Source: JACVRW01 sp963751105 (GTDB lineage Bacteria > Actinomycetota > Thermoleophilia > Solirubrobacterales > Thermoleophilaceae). Taken from it: a stretch of DNA of 64,000 bases. Location of the stretch: positions 682,001-746,000 of the forward strand of contig CAVVTG010000001.1 of NCBI GenBank assembly GCA_963751105.1, read 5' to 3'. Position 1 is the stretch's first letter; each line of letters opens with the position of its first letter. This document shows, one piece after another, positions 8,407 to 15,751 of the stretch. The notes under the pieces were generated by a model, which was not told the origin of the DNA, made no database searches, and worked only from the letters and a program-made list of their open reading frames with translations. Both the position numbers and the translations under genes were made by a program.

Positions 8407-8900
8407 GGCGCCTCCACGACGGCCTCGCTGAAGGCGCGCTCGGCCTCCGTGCCGTGCACGGCGAACACGATCGTCTCGAGCTCACCTTCGTGCTCGCGGG
8501 CCGCCCCCACCATGATCCGGGCCGCCTCGTCCAGCGGGAACCCGCCCACTCCGGTGCCGAAGGCCACCAGCGCGAGCGAGCCCGCTCCGAGCTCCTCCGC
8601 CTTGGCCAGGGTCGACCGCGTGGCCCGCTCGATGATCTCCGCCGACGTCGGCCCGCCGAGCTCCATGGTGGCGGCGTGGATCACCCAGCGCGCCGGCATG
8701 TCGCCGGCGGTGGTCTCCACGGCCGCGCCGAGCGCGATCGGTCCACGCTCATCGGACTCCCGCTGGACCTCCGGTCCGCCCGCGCGCGAGATCGCGCCCG
8801 CCACGCCGCCGCCGTGGATCAGTTGCGTGTTGGCGGCGTTGGCGATGGCGTCGACCTCGAGCTTGGTCACGTCGGCCTGCGTCACTTCGAGTTGCGCCAT
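8403..8900 (-). CDS. Macro domain protein (ADP-ribose / O-acetyl-ADP-ribose hydrolase type)
   Basis: A 165-aa single macro domain. The ADP-ribose-binding signatures are IANAANTQLIHGGGVAGAI (residues about 19-37) and the loop LVAFGTGVGGFPLDEAA (about 111-127). Such stand-alone bacterial macrodomains hydrolyse O-acetyl-ADP-ribose or remove ADP-ribose from proteins. The start is the ATG at 8900, because the protein then begins MAQLEVTQADVTKLEVDAI at the usual position. A longer frame upstream has no domain content. The 3' end overlaps the glycerate kinase start by 4 bp, indicating one transcript. The metabolic link between the two genes is unclear. Confidence 0.9.
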   Translation of the reverse strand: MAQLEVTQADVTKLEVDAIANAANTQLIHGGGVAGAISRAGGPEVQRESDERGPIALGAAVETTAGDMPARWVIHAATMELGGPTSAEIIERATRSTLAKAEELGAGSLALVAFGTGVGGFPLDEAARIMVGAAREHEGELETIVFAVHGTEAERAFSEAVVEAP

Positions 8901-8987
8901 CGGCCGTATCCTTGTCGATTTCGCGGAAGTCGTTCGTCCTAGGGCTGGACGTGGCGACCGGCGCCGCGCTGAACCGAAGGAGTTTCG

Positions 8988-9350
8988 ATGAGGTACATCC
9001 TCTCCATTTACGACGACGAGCAGCGCTGGGCTGACGCCAGCCCGGAGCAGATGCAGGCGGCGTTCGCGGCTCACGAGGCCTTCAGTCGCGAGGCCGGCGA
9101 GCGCATCGTGGGGGGCGACGCCCTGGAGCCGACCCAGACGGCTACCACGGTCCGGGTCCGCGACGGCGAGTCGGTGCTCACCGACGGGCCCTTCGCGGAG
9201 ACCAAGGAGCAGCTCGGCGGCTTCTATCTGCTCGAGTGCGCGGACCTCGACGAGGCGCTGGCCTGGGCCGCCAAGATCCCCGACGCGGCCACGGGCAGCG
9301 TGGAGGTGCGGCCGGTGATGGACTACGAGGCGGCGTCGCGGCCGGCCTAG
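8988..9350 (+). CDS. YciI-like (DGPF domain) protein, partner of ECF42 sigma factor
   Basis: A 120-aa small cytoplasmic protein starting MRYILSIYDDE. It has the hallmark DGPFAETKEQLGGFYLLE at residues 65-82, typical of DGPF/YCII proteins. A good Shine-Dalgarno sequence, AAGGAG, precedes the ATG. Members of this family are encoded directly before ECF42-type sigma factors, and the next gene, 18 bp downstream, is such a sigma factor. The role is probably regulatory or sensory, but the mechanism is not known. Confidence 0.9.
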   Translation: MRYILSIYDDEQRWADASPEQMQAAFAAHEAFSREAGERIVGGDALEPTQTATTVRVRDGESVLTDGPFAETKEQLGGFYLLECADLDEALAWAAKIPDAATGSVEVRPVMDYEAASRPA

Positions 9351-9367
9351 AGCCCACCGATGCGGCC

Positions 9368-10618
9368 GTGGATCGCGTGTTCCGGCGCGAGTCGGGACGC
9401 GCGGTGGCGATTCTCATCCGGATCCTCGGCAGCTTCGACCGGGCCGAGGAGGCGGTTCAGGACGCCTTCGTCACCGCGGTCGAGCGCTGGCCGCGGGACG
9501 GCCTGCCCGACGATCCCGGAGCTTGGATCATCCGCACGGCTCGCAACCGGGCCATCGACCGCATTCGCCGTGAGCGCCGCTACCTCGACAAGCTGAGGGA
9601 GCTCGAGGCGCTCGAGACGGCGGGCTCCGGCGAGGACGACCCGGACGAGGAGATGGCCTCGATACCCGACGACCGGCTGCGCCTGTTCTTCACCTGCTGC
9701 CATCCGGCGCTGGCCCCCGAGGCGCGGGTGGCGCTCACCCTGCGGCTGCTCGGAGGGCTGTCCACGCCCGAGGTGGCCCGGGCCTTCCTCGCGCGCGAAC
9801 CGGCGATCCAGCAGCGCATCGTGCGTGCCAAGCGCAAGATCCGCGACGCCGGCATCGCCTATGAGGTGCCCGAGGAGCACGAGCTGCCCGGCCGGCTCCC
9901 GCCGGTGCTGGCGGCGCTGTACCTGATCTTCAACGAGGGCTACCTGGCCACCAGCGCGGACACGGTGCTGCGCCGCGAGCTGTGCGACGAGGCCATCCGC
10001 CTCACCCGGGTGCTGGCCGGCCTGATGCCCGACGAGCCCGAGGTGGCGGGCCTGCTCGCGCTGATGCTGCTCCACCACTCACGCCGCGACGCGCGGGTGA
10101 GCCCGAGCGGAGAGCTGGTCCTGCTCGACGAGCAGGACCGCACGCTGTGGCACCTGACGGAGATCCAGGAGGGGCTCGCGCTGGCCGCCCGGGGCCTGGC
10201 CGCTCCCGGGGGCGGTCCCGGCCCCTACGCCGTGCAGGCCGCCATCGCCGCCGAGCACGCCCGCGTGGCCGCCTCCGGAGGCACCGACTGGGCCCGGGTG
10301 GCGGCGCTCTACGAACGACTGGTCGAGCTGTCGCCCTCGCCCGTGGTCGAGCTCAACCGCGCGGTGGCCGTGGCGATGGCCGACGGCCCGGAGCACGGTC
10401 TGGAGCTGATCGACGCGCTGGAGGATGAGGGGCGGCTCGAGCGCTACCACCTCCTCTCGGCCGCCCGCGCTGACCTGCTGCGGCGCCTGGGCCGCGACGT
10501 GGAGGCCGCCGCTGCCTACGAGCGCGCGATCGAGCTGGTGGAGAATCCGACCGAGCGGACCTTTCTCGAGCGGCGCCTGGCCGAGCTCGATCAGCGTCGG
10601 GCGCGCACCAGGCGGTAG
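9368..10618 (+). CDS. RNA polymerase ECF sigma factor with C-terminal TPR-like extension (ECF42 type)
   Basis: About 416 aa. The N-terminal sigma-2 region contains DRAEEAVQDAFVTAVERWPR and GAWIIRTARNRAIDRIRRER. Sigma-4 contains FTCCHPALAPEARVALTLR and AFLAREPAIQQRIVRAKRK. A long helical C-terminal domain follows, starting with YLIFNEGYLA and including TPR-like pairs such as YERLVELSPSPVVELNRAVA. This architecture and the preceding YciI gene define the ECF42 group, which lacks an anti-sigma factor. I chose the GTG at 9368 because it gives the family N-terminus (VDRVFRRESGRAVAILIR). Upstream in-frame codons run into the previous gene. The 3' end overlaps the convergent gene by 28 bp. Confidence 0.9.
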   Translation: MDRVFRRESGRAVAILIRILGSFDRAEEAVQDAFVTAVERWPRDGLPDDPGAWIIRTARNRAIDRIRRERRYLDKLRELEALETAGSGEDDPDEEMASIPDDRLRLFFTCCHPALAPEARVALTLRLLGGLSTPEVARAFLAREPAIQQRIVRAKRKIRDAGIAYEVPEEHELPGRLPPVLAALYLIFNEGYLATSADTVLRRELCDEAIRLTRVLAGLMPDEPEVAGLLALMLLHHSRRDARVSPSGELVLLDEQDRTLWHLTEIQEGLALAARGLAAPGGGPGPYAVQAAIAAEHARVAASGGTDWARVAALYERLVELSPSPVVELNRAVAVAMADGPEHGLELIDALEDEGRLERYHLLSAARADLLRRLGRDVEAAAAYERAIELVENPTERTFLERRLAELDQRRARTRR

Positions 10619-12120
10619 ACGATCCGCGAGCGGTTGCCGGCGGCGTCGGTGGCGCGCAGCCCCACGCGCACGAGCGGCCGGCGCCCGCGGCGCATGGCCC
10701 GGCGCAGCGCTCGGGCGCTGCGCTTCTTCAGCTCGACCTTCAGCCGCACACGCGGCGTGGCCTGTCCCGAGCCCGCGTTGCGGGCGGCACTGCGCAGGCG
10801 GAAGCGGCGCTTGCCGATTCGCATCACGCCGGCGGCCCGAATCGAGCAGCCCTCGTTGCAGCGCACGAGGGCCACGGCCCCGCGCCGTCTGAGCACGGGC
10901 TGGCGTCGCTTGACCCGGATACGCAGCCTCGGCGCGGTGCGGTCGGCCACGATCGGCGCCGGCGCGGCCGGAGGCGCCGCGGCCACGTTCACGTCGAGGC
11001 GGAGGATCTTCCCGAGCAGAGAGCCCAGGTTCTGCGCGTCGCCCTCGGGATCTCCCTGGGTGCCGCCGTCACCGGTCGACAGGTAGAGATGGTTGTCGGG
11101 TCCGAACAGCAGCTGGCCGCCGTTGTGGTTGTCGGCCTGCGCGTGCTGGATGGTGAGCAGCGGCCGGCGCGTGGCCAAGGTCGAGCGGTCCGGACCGGTG
11201 GCCGTGCGCCTGAACTCGTCTACCTGCAGGTTGCCGGCGTTGTCGTTGTAGAAGGCGAACACGCGGCTGCTCGAAGCGTAGTCGGGCGCGACGGCCACGC
11301 TGAGCAGGCCCTCCTCGCCGCCGGTGTCCCGGACCAGGCCGCTGAGGTCGAGGAACAGGCTGCCGTCCCGGTTGCGGATGCGGCCGGGCTTCTCCACCAC
11401 GAGCAGACGCTCGGGGTCAGCCGGGATCCCCGCCACGCCCACCGGCTGCTGGAAGGTGCCGAGCGGGGTTGCCGCCAGCGCCGACCCGCTCTGGCTCAGG
11501 CGGTAGACCGGACCGTTGAGCGAGGTGGCGTAGAGGCGCCCCGAGCTGTCCTCCCCGAGCCCCGACACCGAGGCGATGTTCACCGAGGCGACATCCTGGT
11601 CCGGGGGCGCCGCGCGCGCGCCGAGGAGATGCAGTCCGCTGTTGAAGCGCGCGTACAGATAGCGGCCCTGGAAGGCCGAGAGCGCCGGGTCGCGGACCAC
11701 GTAGCCGCCGATGGCCACGTCGGGGCCGCTGAGCCATTGAAAGGCCGGCGGCGCGTAGCGGGCCGGCGTGCAACCCGCGTTCTGGACCGCGGTGCCCGAG
11801 AGGCAGTTCCAGCCGAGGTTGGCGCCCGCCTGCCCGGCCCGCGCCAGGAAGGTGATCTCCTCGTTGATCCCGCCCACGTCGCCGACGTACATGTCACCGG
11901 TGGCGCGGTCGAAGGACCAGCGATAGGGGTTGCGCATGCCGTAGGCGAAGACCTCGGGCCGCGCGCCCGCCGTGTTGACGAACGGGTTGCCGGCCGGGAT
12001 GTCGTAGGGCGCCTGCGCGCCGGCCGTGCCGGGGGCCGCGCCGGCGGCGATGGCGGCGACGAGCGCGGCGATCGACAGCAGGCGGCGCACGGTCAGTCGC
12101 GAAGCTGATCGAGCCGGCAC
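10591..12120 (-). CDS. Secreted glucose/sorbosone dehydrogenase-type beta-propeller with permuted module order
   Basis: A 509-aa exported protein resembling PQQ-dependent soluble aldose dehydrogenases. The signal peptide spans about 1-36 (ends AGAQA). The modules appear in inverted order. Residues 38-208 carry what is normally the second half of the family (IPAGNPF, PEVFAYGMRNPYRWSFDRAT, ANLGWNC). Residues 222-377 carry the normal first half (QQPVGVAG, VVEKPGRI, GGEEGLLSVAVAPDY, NHNGGQLLFGPD, TGDGG, LLGKILRLDV). Residues 394-509 are a basic Ig-like tail common in this lineage (CNEGC, LRATDAAGNRSR). The GTG start at 12120 has AGGAG 8 nt upstream and overlaps the ligase by 28 bp; GTG at 12090 is an alternative. 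Activity is inferred from family. Confidence 0.82.
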   Translation of the reverse strand: MPARSASRLTVRRLLSIAALVAAIAAGAAPGTAGAQAPYDIPAGNPFVNTAGARPEVFAYGMRNPYRWSFDRATGDMYVGDVGGINEEITFLARAGQAGANLGWNCLSGTAVQNAGCTPARYAPPAFQWLSGPDVAIGGYVVRDPALSAFQGRYLYARFNSGLHLLGARAAPPDQDVASVNIASVSGLGEDSSGRLYATSLNGPVYRLSQSGSALAATPLGTFQQPVGVAGIPADPERLLVVEKPGRIRNRDGSLFLDLSGLVRDTGGEEGLLSVAVAPDYASSSRVFAFYNDNAGNLQVDEFRRTATGPDRSTLATRRPLLTIQHAQADNHNGGQLLFGPDNHLYLSTGDGGTQGDPEGDAQNLGSLLGKILRLDVNVAAAPPAAPAPIVADRTAPRLRIRVKRRQPVLRRRGAVALVRCNEGCSIRAAGVMRIGKRRFRLRSAARNAGSGQATPRVRLKVELKKRSARALRRAMRRGRRPLVRVGLRATDAAGNRSRIVYRLVRARR

Positions 12121-13052
12121 TCCTGCGGCTCCTTGTCATCGCGCCAACGGACGAACTTCGCCCCGTGGCGGATGCGGTTGCCGGTGATGTGGTCGAAGTT
12201 GACCTCCACCACCAGCTCGGGTCGCAGGCCCTCCCAGACCAGCTCCTCGTCGGACTTCCAGCGGCTCGGCTCGCCCTGGCCCCGCTCGCCGGTGCGGTAG
12301 GGCTCGAGCAGCTCGATCAGCTCGCGCTTCTGCTGTGCCTTGAAGCTCGAGGTGTGACCGACGATGCGCAGGTCCCCGTCGTCGTCGTAGAGGCCGAGGA
12401 TCAGCGAGCCCACCGTCCCCTCCTCCTTGCCGTAGCGGAAGGCGGCCACCACGGCGTCCGCGGTCCGGACGCGCTTGATCTTGACCATGCCCGTGCGCTC
12501 GCCCGGCTTGTACGGGCAGTCGGCCTCCTTGGCGATCACTCCTTCGCCGGTGCCGGCCAGCCACTTGGTCGCCTCATCGTGGTCGGGGGTCGACTCGGTG
12601 AGCTCCACCGGCTTCCCCACCAGCTCCGCCAGCCGCTCGCGCCGCTCTTCGTAGGGCAGCGAGAGCAGCGGGGCCTTGTCGTCGGCCAGGAGGTCGAAGG
12701 CCACCAGCACCGCCGGGGTCTCCTCGGCCAGCCGCTCGACGCGCGAGGCGGCGGGATGGATGCGCTGGGACAGCAGGTCGAACTCCTGGACGCCGTCGAC
12801 CGTCACGACCATCTCGCCGTCGAGCACGAGCCGCGGCGAGTCCAGGGCCAGCACCTGCTCGACAACGTCGGGGAAGTAGCGGTTCATGGGGCGCCCGTTG
12901 CGGCTCTGCAGGTGCACGTCGTCCCCGTCGCGGAAGACGATCGTGCGAAAGCCGTCGAGCTTCGGCTCGTAGCGCCAGCCGTCGCCCTGGGGCAGCTCGC
13001 GCGAGGACTTGGCCAACTGGGGCTTGAGGGGTGGGGAGAGGGGCAGGGCCAC
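12093..13052 (-). CDS. ATP-dependent DNA ligase (LigC-like)
   Basis: A 319-aa ligase sealing nicks with ATP, of the small type found in actinobacterial backup repair pathways. The adenylated lysine lies in motif I, YEPKLDGFR (about residues 28-36). Further motifs are LVLDGEMVV (motif III), LVAFDLLA (IIIa), GVIAKEAD (IV) and MVKIKRVRTADAVV (V), followed by the OB-fold domain with LVVEVNFDHITGNRIRHGAKF. No nuclease or polymerase domain is fused, unlike LigD. It shares its 3' end with the start of the propeller gene downstream and is divergent from the PLP enzyme (starts 17 bp apart). Family is firm; the exact cellular pathway is inferred. Confidence 0.92.
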   Translation of the reverse strand: MALPLSPPLKPQLAKSSRELPQGDGWRYEPKLDGFRTIVFRDGDDVHLQSRNGRPMNRYFPDVVEQVLALDSPRLVLDGEMVVTVDGVQEFDLLSQRIHPAASRVERLAEETPAVLVAFDLLADDKAPLLSLPYEERRERLAELVGKPVELTESTPDHDEATKWLAGTGEGVIAKEADCPYKPGERTGMVKIKRVRTADAVVAAFRYGKEEGTVGSLILGLYDDDGDLRIVGHTSSFKAQQKRELIELLEPYRTGERGQGEPSRWKSDEELVWEGLRPELVVEVNFDHITGNRIRHGAKFVRWRDDKEPQECRLDQLRD

Positions 13053-13069
13053 GGGGCCCGCACGTTAGC

Positions 13070-14158
13070 GTGGCCGAGGTGATCTCGAACCGGGCACGAG
13101 CGCAGTGGCACCCCGAGGGCATCTACGTCAACACCGCGAGCTTCGGCCTCCCGCCGGATGCCGGCTGGGACGCTCTGCAGGTCGCCCTCGAGGAGTGGCG
13201 GGCCGGGCGGACCAGCTGGGAGCACTGGGGCGAGGCCACCGAGCGCGCGCGCCTCGCCTTCGCCGAGCTGTGCTCGGTGCCGGCCGAGTGGCTGGCCGTC
13301 GGGGCCAACGTCTCGACCATGGTCGGAACGGTGGCGGCGTCGCTGCCGGACGGGGCGCGCGTGCTCTCCACTGAGCCCGAGTTCACGTCGGCCCTGTGGC
13401 CCTTCATGGCTCAGGGGCGCGGCATCGAGGTCCGCTGCGTGGCTCCGGCCGACCTGGCCGGCGCGATCGACTCCGAGATCGATCTGGTGAGCTTCAGCGC
13501 CGTTCAGTCCGCGTCCGGCGAGCTGGCCGACCTCGCCGGGATCGCCGCCGCGGCGGAGGCTCACGACGCTCTGACCGTCGTGGACGCGACCCAGGCCTGT
13601 GGCTGGCTCCCGCTTCGGGCGGACGGCTTCGACGTGCTGGTGTGCTCGGCCTACAAGTGGCTGTGCTCACCGCGCGGCACGGCGTTCATGAGCGTGCGGC
13701 CCGAGCTGGCGGAGCGGCTCACGCCGTCCGGCGCCGGCTGGTACGCGGGCGCCGACCCGCACTCCTCGTACTACGGCCCGCCGTTGCGCCTGGCCCGCGA
13801 CGCGCGGCGCTTCGACGTAAGTCCCGCCTGGTTTCCCTGGGTGGGAACCGCGCCGGTGCTCGAGCTGCTGCTGGAGATCGGCGTCGAGCAGATCCACGAG
13901 CACGATCTGCGCCTGGCCAACCTGTTCCGCGAGGGTCTCGGCCTGCCCGCGAGCGACTCGGCGATCGTGTCGGTGGAGCTCGCACACGCGGAGGAGCGCC
14001 TGGGTGACAGCTCGGTCAGAGCCGCCGCGCGTGCCGGGCGGCTGCGCACGTCGTGGCACCTCTACAACGACGAGAGCGATGTGGAGCGGGTGCTCGAGCT
14101 GCTCAGCCGCGATCCGGCCGAGGCGCCACCGCCGGGCCGAGAATCCGGCGCAGCATGA
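13070..14158 (+). CDS. Class V aminotransferase-fold PLP enzyme (cysteine desulfurase/epimerase-like)
   Basis: About 362 aa, aspartate-aminotransferase fold type I. The PLP Schiff-base lysine is in DVLVCSAYKWLCSPRGTAF, and the PLP-phosphate and ring contacts include TVVDATQACGW. The overall pattern (YVNTASFGLPP at the start, WYAGADPHSSYYGPP after the lysine) matches isopenicillin-N-epimerase-like and kynureninase-like members rather than IscS/SufS, and the SufS active-site Cys loop is not evident. The start is taken as GTG 13070; GTG 13031 would overlap the divergent ligase, and GTG 13079 is also possible. Its 3' end overlaps the convergent SDR gene by 56 bp. The reaction is not known. Confidence 0.85.
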   Translation: MAEVISNRARAQWHPEGIYVNTASFGLPPDAGWDALQVALEEWRAGRTSWEHWGEATERARLAFAELCSVPAEWLAVGANVSTMVGTVAASLPDGARVLSTEPEFTSALWPFMAQGRGIEVRCVAPADLAGAIDSEIDLVSFSAVQSASGELADLAGIAAAAEAHDALTVVDATQACGWLPLRADGFDVLVCSAYKWLCSPRGTAFMSVRPELAERLTPSGAGWYAGADPHSSYYGPPLRLARDARRFDVSPAWFPWVGTAPVLELLLEIGVEQIHEHDLRLANLFREGLGLPASDSAIVSVELAHAEERLGDSSVRAAARAGRLRTSWHLYNDESDVERVLELLSRDPAEAPPPGRESGAA

Positions 14159-14894
14159 CGTCGGCCAGGGCCGGCGACACGCCGTTGACCACGCGCAGCA
14201 GCCGCACCATCGGCGGATGGAAGAGCTCGCGACGGTCCTCCTCGACCGCCGCCACCATCCGCTGCGCGAGCGGGCCCGGCGGCGAGCGGCGACCGCGGTG
14301 GTACCAGGCGGGCATGCGATCCCATTCGTGGTCGTGCAGCGAGGTCTCGATCTCTCCCGGATAGACGGTGGTGACCGAGACGCCGCTTCCCACCAACTCG
14401 AGCCGCAGCGCCTCGGCGAATCCTCGCTGAGCCGCCTTCGTGCCGTTGTAGACCGCCGCCTCGGGAAACCCGCGCACGCCGCCGCCGGACGACACGATCA
14501 CCAGGTGGCCGCGCCCGCGCTCGAGCATCCGGGGCAGCGCGGCCCGCACCGTGTAGAGCGTCCCCAGCCAGTTGACGTCGCTCATCTGCCTCGCGCTGTC
14601 GAGCGGCAGCTCGGCGAACGGCATGTAGTGCGTCAGCCCCGCGTTGGCCACCAGCACGTCCACGTCGCCGAAGCGCTCGACGGCGGACGCGATCGACCCG
14701 GCGTCGGACACGTCCGCGGGGAGCGCCGTGTGACCGTCGCCGGGAAGCTCTGCGGCAAGCCGCTCGAGTGGCTCGGCATCGCGCGCCACCAGACCCAGCG
14801 TGCAGCCTCGGGCTGCGAACGCGGCGGCCACGGCTGCGCCGATTCCGCGCGATGCGCCGGTCACGAACACTCGGGTTCTGGCTCCCACCTCCAT
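14103..14894 (-). CDS. Short-chain dehydrogenase/reductase (SDR)
   Basis: About 263 aa, NAD(P)-binding Rossmann oxidoreductase. The cofactor motif TGASRGIGAAVA (about residues 11-22) is followed by VLVANAGLTH. The catalytic Ser is in LVIVSSGGGV, and the YxxxK motif is VYNGTKAAQRGF (Tyr and Lys present). The C-terminal extension is longer than the classical about 250 aa. The start is ATG 14894 (MEVGARTRVFVTGASRG); ATG 14906 would add four residues. It is divergent from the DtxR regulator and has a 56-bp tail-to-tail overlap with the aminotransferase. The substrate cannot be told. Confidence 0.9.
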   Translation of the reverse strand: MEVGARTRVFVTGASRGIGAAVAAAFAARGCTLGLVARDAEPLERLAAELPGDGHTALPADVSDAGSIASAVERFGDVDVLVANAGLTHYMPFAELPLDSARQMSDVNWLGTLYTVRAALPRMLERGRGHLVIVSSGGGVRGFPEAAVYNGTKAAQRGFAEALRLELVGSGVSVTTVYPGEIETSLHDHEWDRMPAWYHRGRRSPPGPLAQRMVAAVEEDRRELFHPPMVRLLRVVNGVSPALADVMLRRILGPAVAPRPDRG

Positions 14895-14921
14895 TGGCGG
14901 GAGCATGCCAGTGGGCGCCAG

Positions 14922-14927
14922 TAGGAT
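14922..14927 (+). promoter_or_regulatory. -10 element (TAGGAT) of the DtxR gene, leaderless start
   Basis: TAGGAT ends exactly 7 nt before the ATG at 14934. There is no Shine-Dalgarno sequence. It is identical in sequence and spacing to the tetR element at 1313. Confidence 0.5.
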
Positions 14928-14933
14928 GCACCC

Positions 14934-15647
14934 ATGTCTCACGACCAGGTCACGGTCGCCGAGGAGGAGTACCTCCAGATCATCTACTGGCTCCAAGAGG
15001 CGGGCCTGCCGATCACGGGCGCGAACATCGCCCGCGCGATGCAGGTCTCAGCGCCGACGGTGCACGAGATGATCGGCCGGCTGGAGGCCGACGGCTACGT
15101 GACGCGCGCGTCCGACAAGTCGCTCGCCTTCACCGATTCGGGCCACGAGCAGGCCACCCAGATCGTGCGCCGCCACCGGCTGATCGAGCGCTTTCTCACC
15201 GACGTGTTCGACATCCCGTGGGACCAGGTGCACGAGGAGGCCGAGCGGCTCGAGCACTGGATGTCCCCGGTGGTCGAGGAGCGCATGCTGCGGGCCATCG
15301 GCGACGCCAAGACCTGTCCGCACGGGCACCCGATCTTCGAGGGCGAGCGCGAGCAGGGAGTGCCGTTGGCCGACGTGGAGGAGGGCGCCACCGTGCGCGT
15401 GCTGCGCTTCGAGAACGAGGCCGAGGATCTCCTCCACTACCTCAAGGACACCGGGCTGCACCCGGGCCTCGAGGCCACCCTGAAGAACGCGGGCAGCGAC
15501 GAGATCGAGCTCGACGCCTCCGGCACCACGCACTCGCTCACGCGCAGCGTGGCCGAGACGGTGTCGGTGGTGGCGGACCCGTCGCCTCCGGCGCGGGTGG
15601 CGTTGCCGGACCAGCTGGTGCTGGGCAAAGAGCGCTACGGGCGCTGA
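14934..15647 (+). CDS. DtxR/IdeR/MntR-family metal-dependent transcriptional regulator
   Basis: A 237-aa repressor activated by Fe(II) or Mn(II). The N-terminal winged helix is VAEEEYLQIIYWLQEAGLPI with the recognition segment MQVSAPTVHEMIGRLEADGY. The metal-binding and dimerisation region is RRHRLIERFLTDVF, then DQVHEEAERLEHWMSPVVEER and CPHGHPI, with the Cys-Pro-x-Gly-x-Pro signature of IdeR. The C-terminal part (about residues 155-237) resembles an SH3-like FeoA domain (GVPLADVEEGATVRVLRF). No iron or manganese transporter is adjacent, so its targets lie elsewhere or include the divergent SDR. Metal preference is not resolved. Confidence 0.92.
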   Translation: MSHDQVTVAEEEYLQIIYWLQEAGLPITGANIARAMQVSAPTVHEMIGRLEADGYVTRASDKSLAFTDSGHEQATQIVRRHRLIERFLTDVFDIPWDQVHEEAERLEHWMSPVVEERMLRAIGDAKTCPHGHPIFEGEREQGVPLADVEEGATVRVLRFENEAEDLLHYLKDTGLHPGLEATLKNAGSDEIELDASGTTHSLTRSVAETVSVVADPSPPARVALPDQLVLGKERYGR

Positions 15648-15723
15648 TTTCTCGCGTTCTGGGACCGGCTAGAGCCGGCCTCCCGCGATCAAGTACCGGG
15701 CTGTCCTGACCGATCACATTAGG

Positions 15724-15740
15724 GCGCCATCCATTGGCGC
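15724..15740. promoter_or_regulatory. Inverted repeat GCGCCA-N5-TGGCGC upstream of the GGDEF gene
   Basis: Perfect 6-bp arms around TCCAT, ending 11 bp before the ATG at 15752. It could be an operator or a 5' UTR hairpin. Nothing identifies the regulator. Confidence 0.35.
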
Positions 15741-15751
15741 ACGGTGTATCG

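Noticed and set aside
9236..9367. Earlier start for the ECF42 sigma factor
   Set aside because: This stretch is the yciI gene read in another frame; family N-termini begin close to VDRVFRRESGR.
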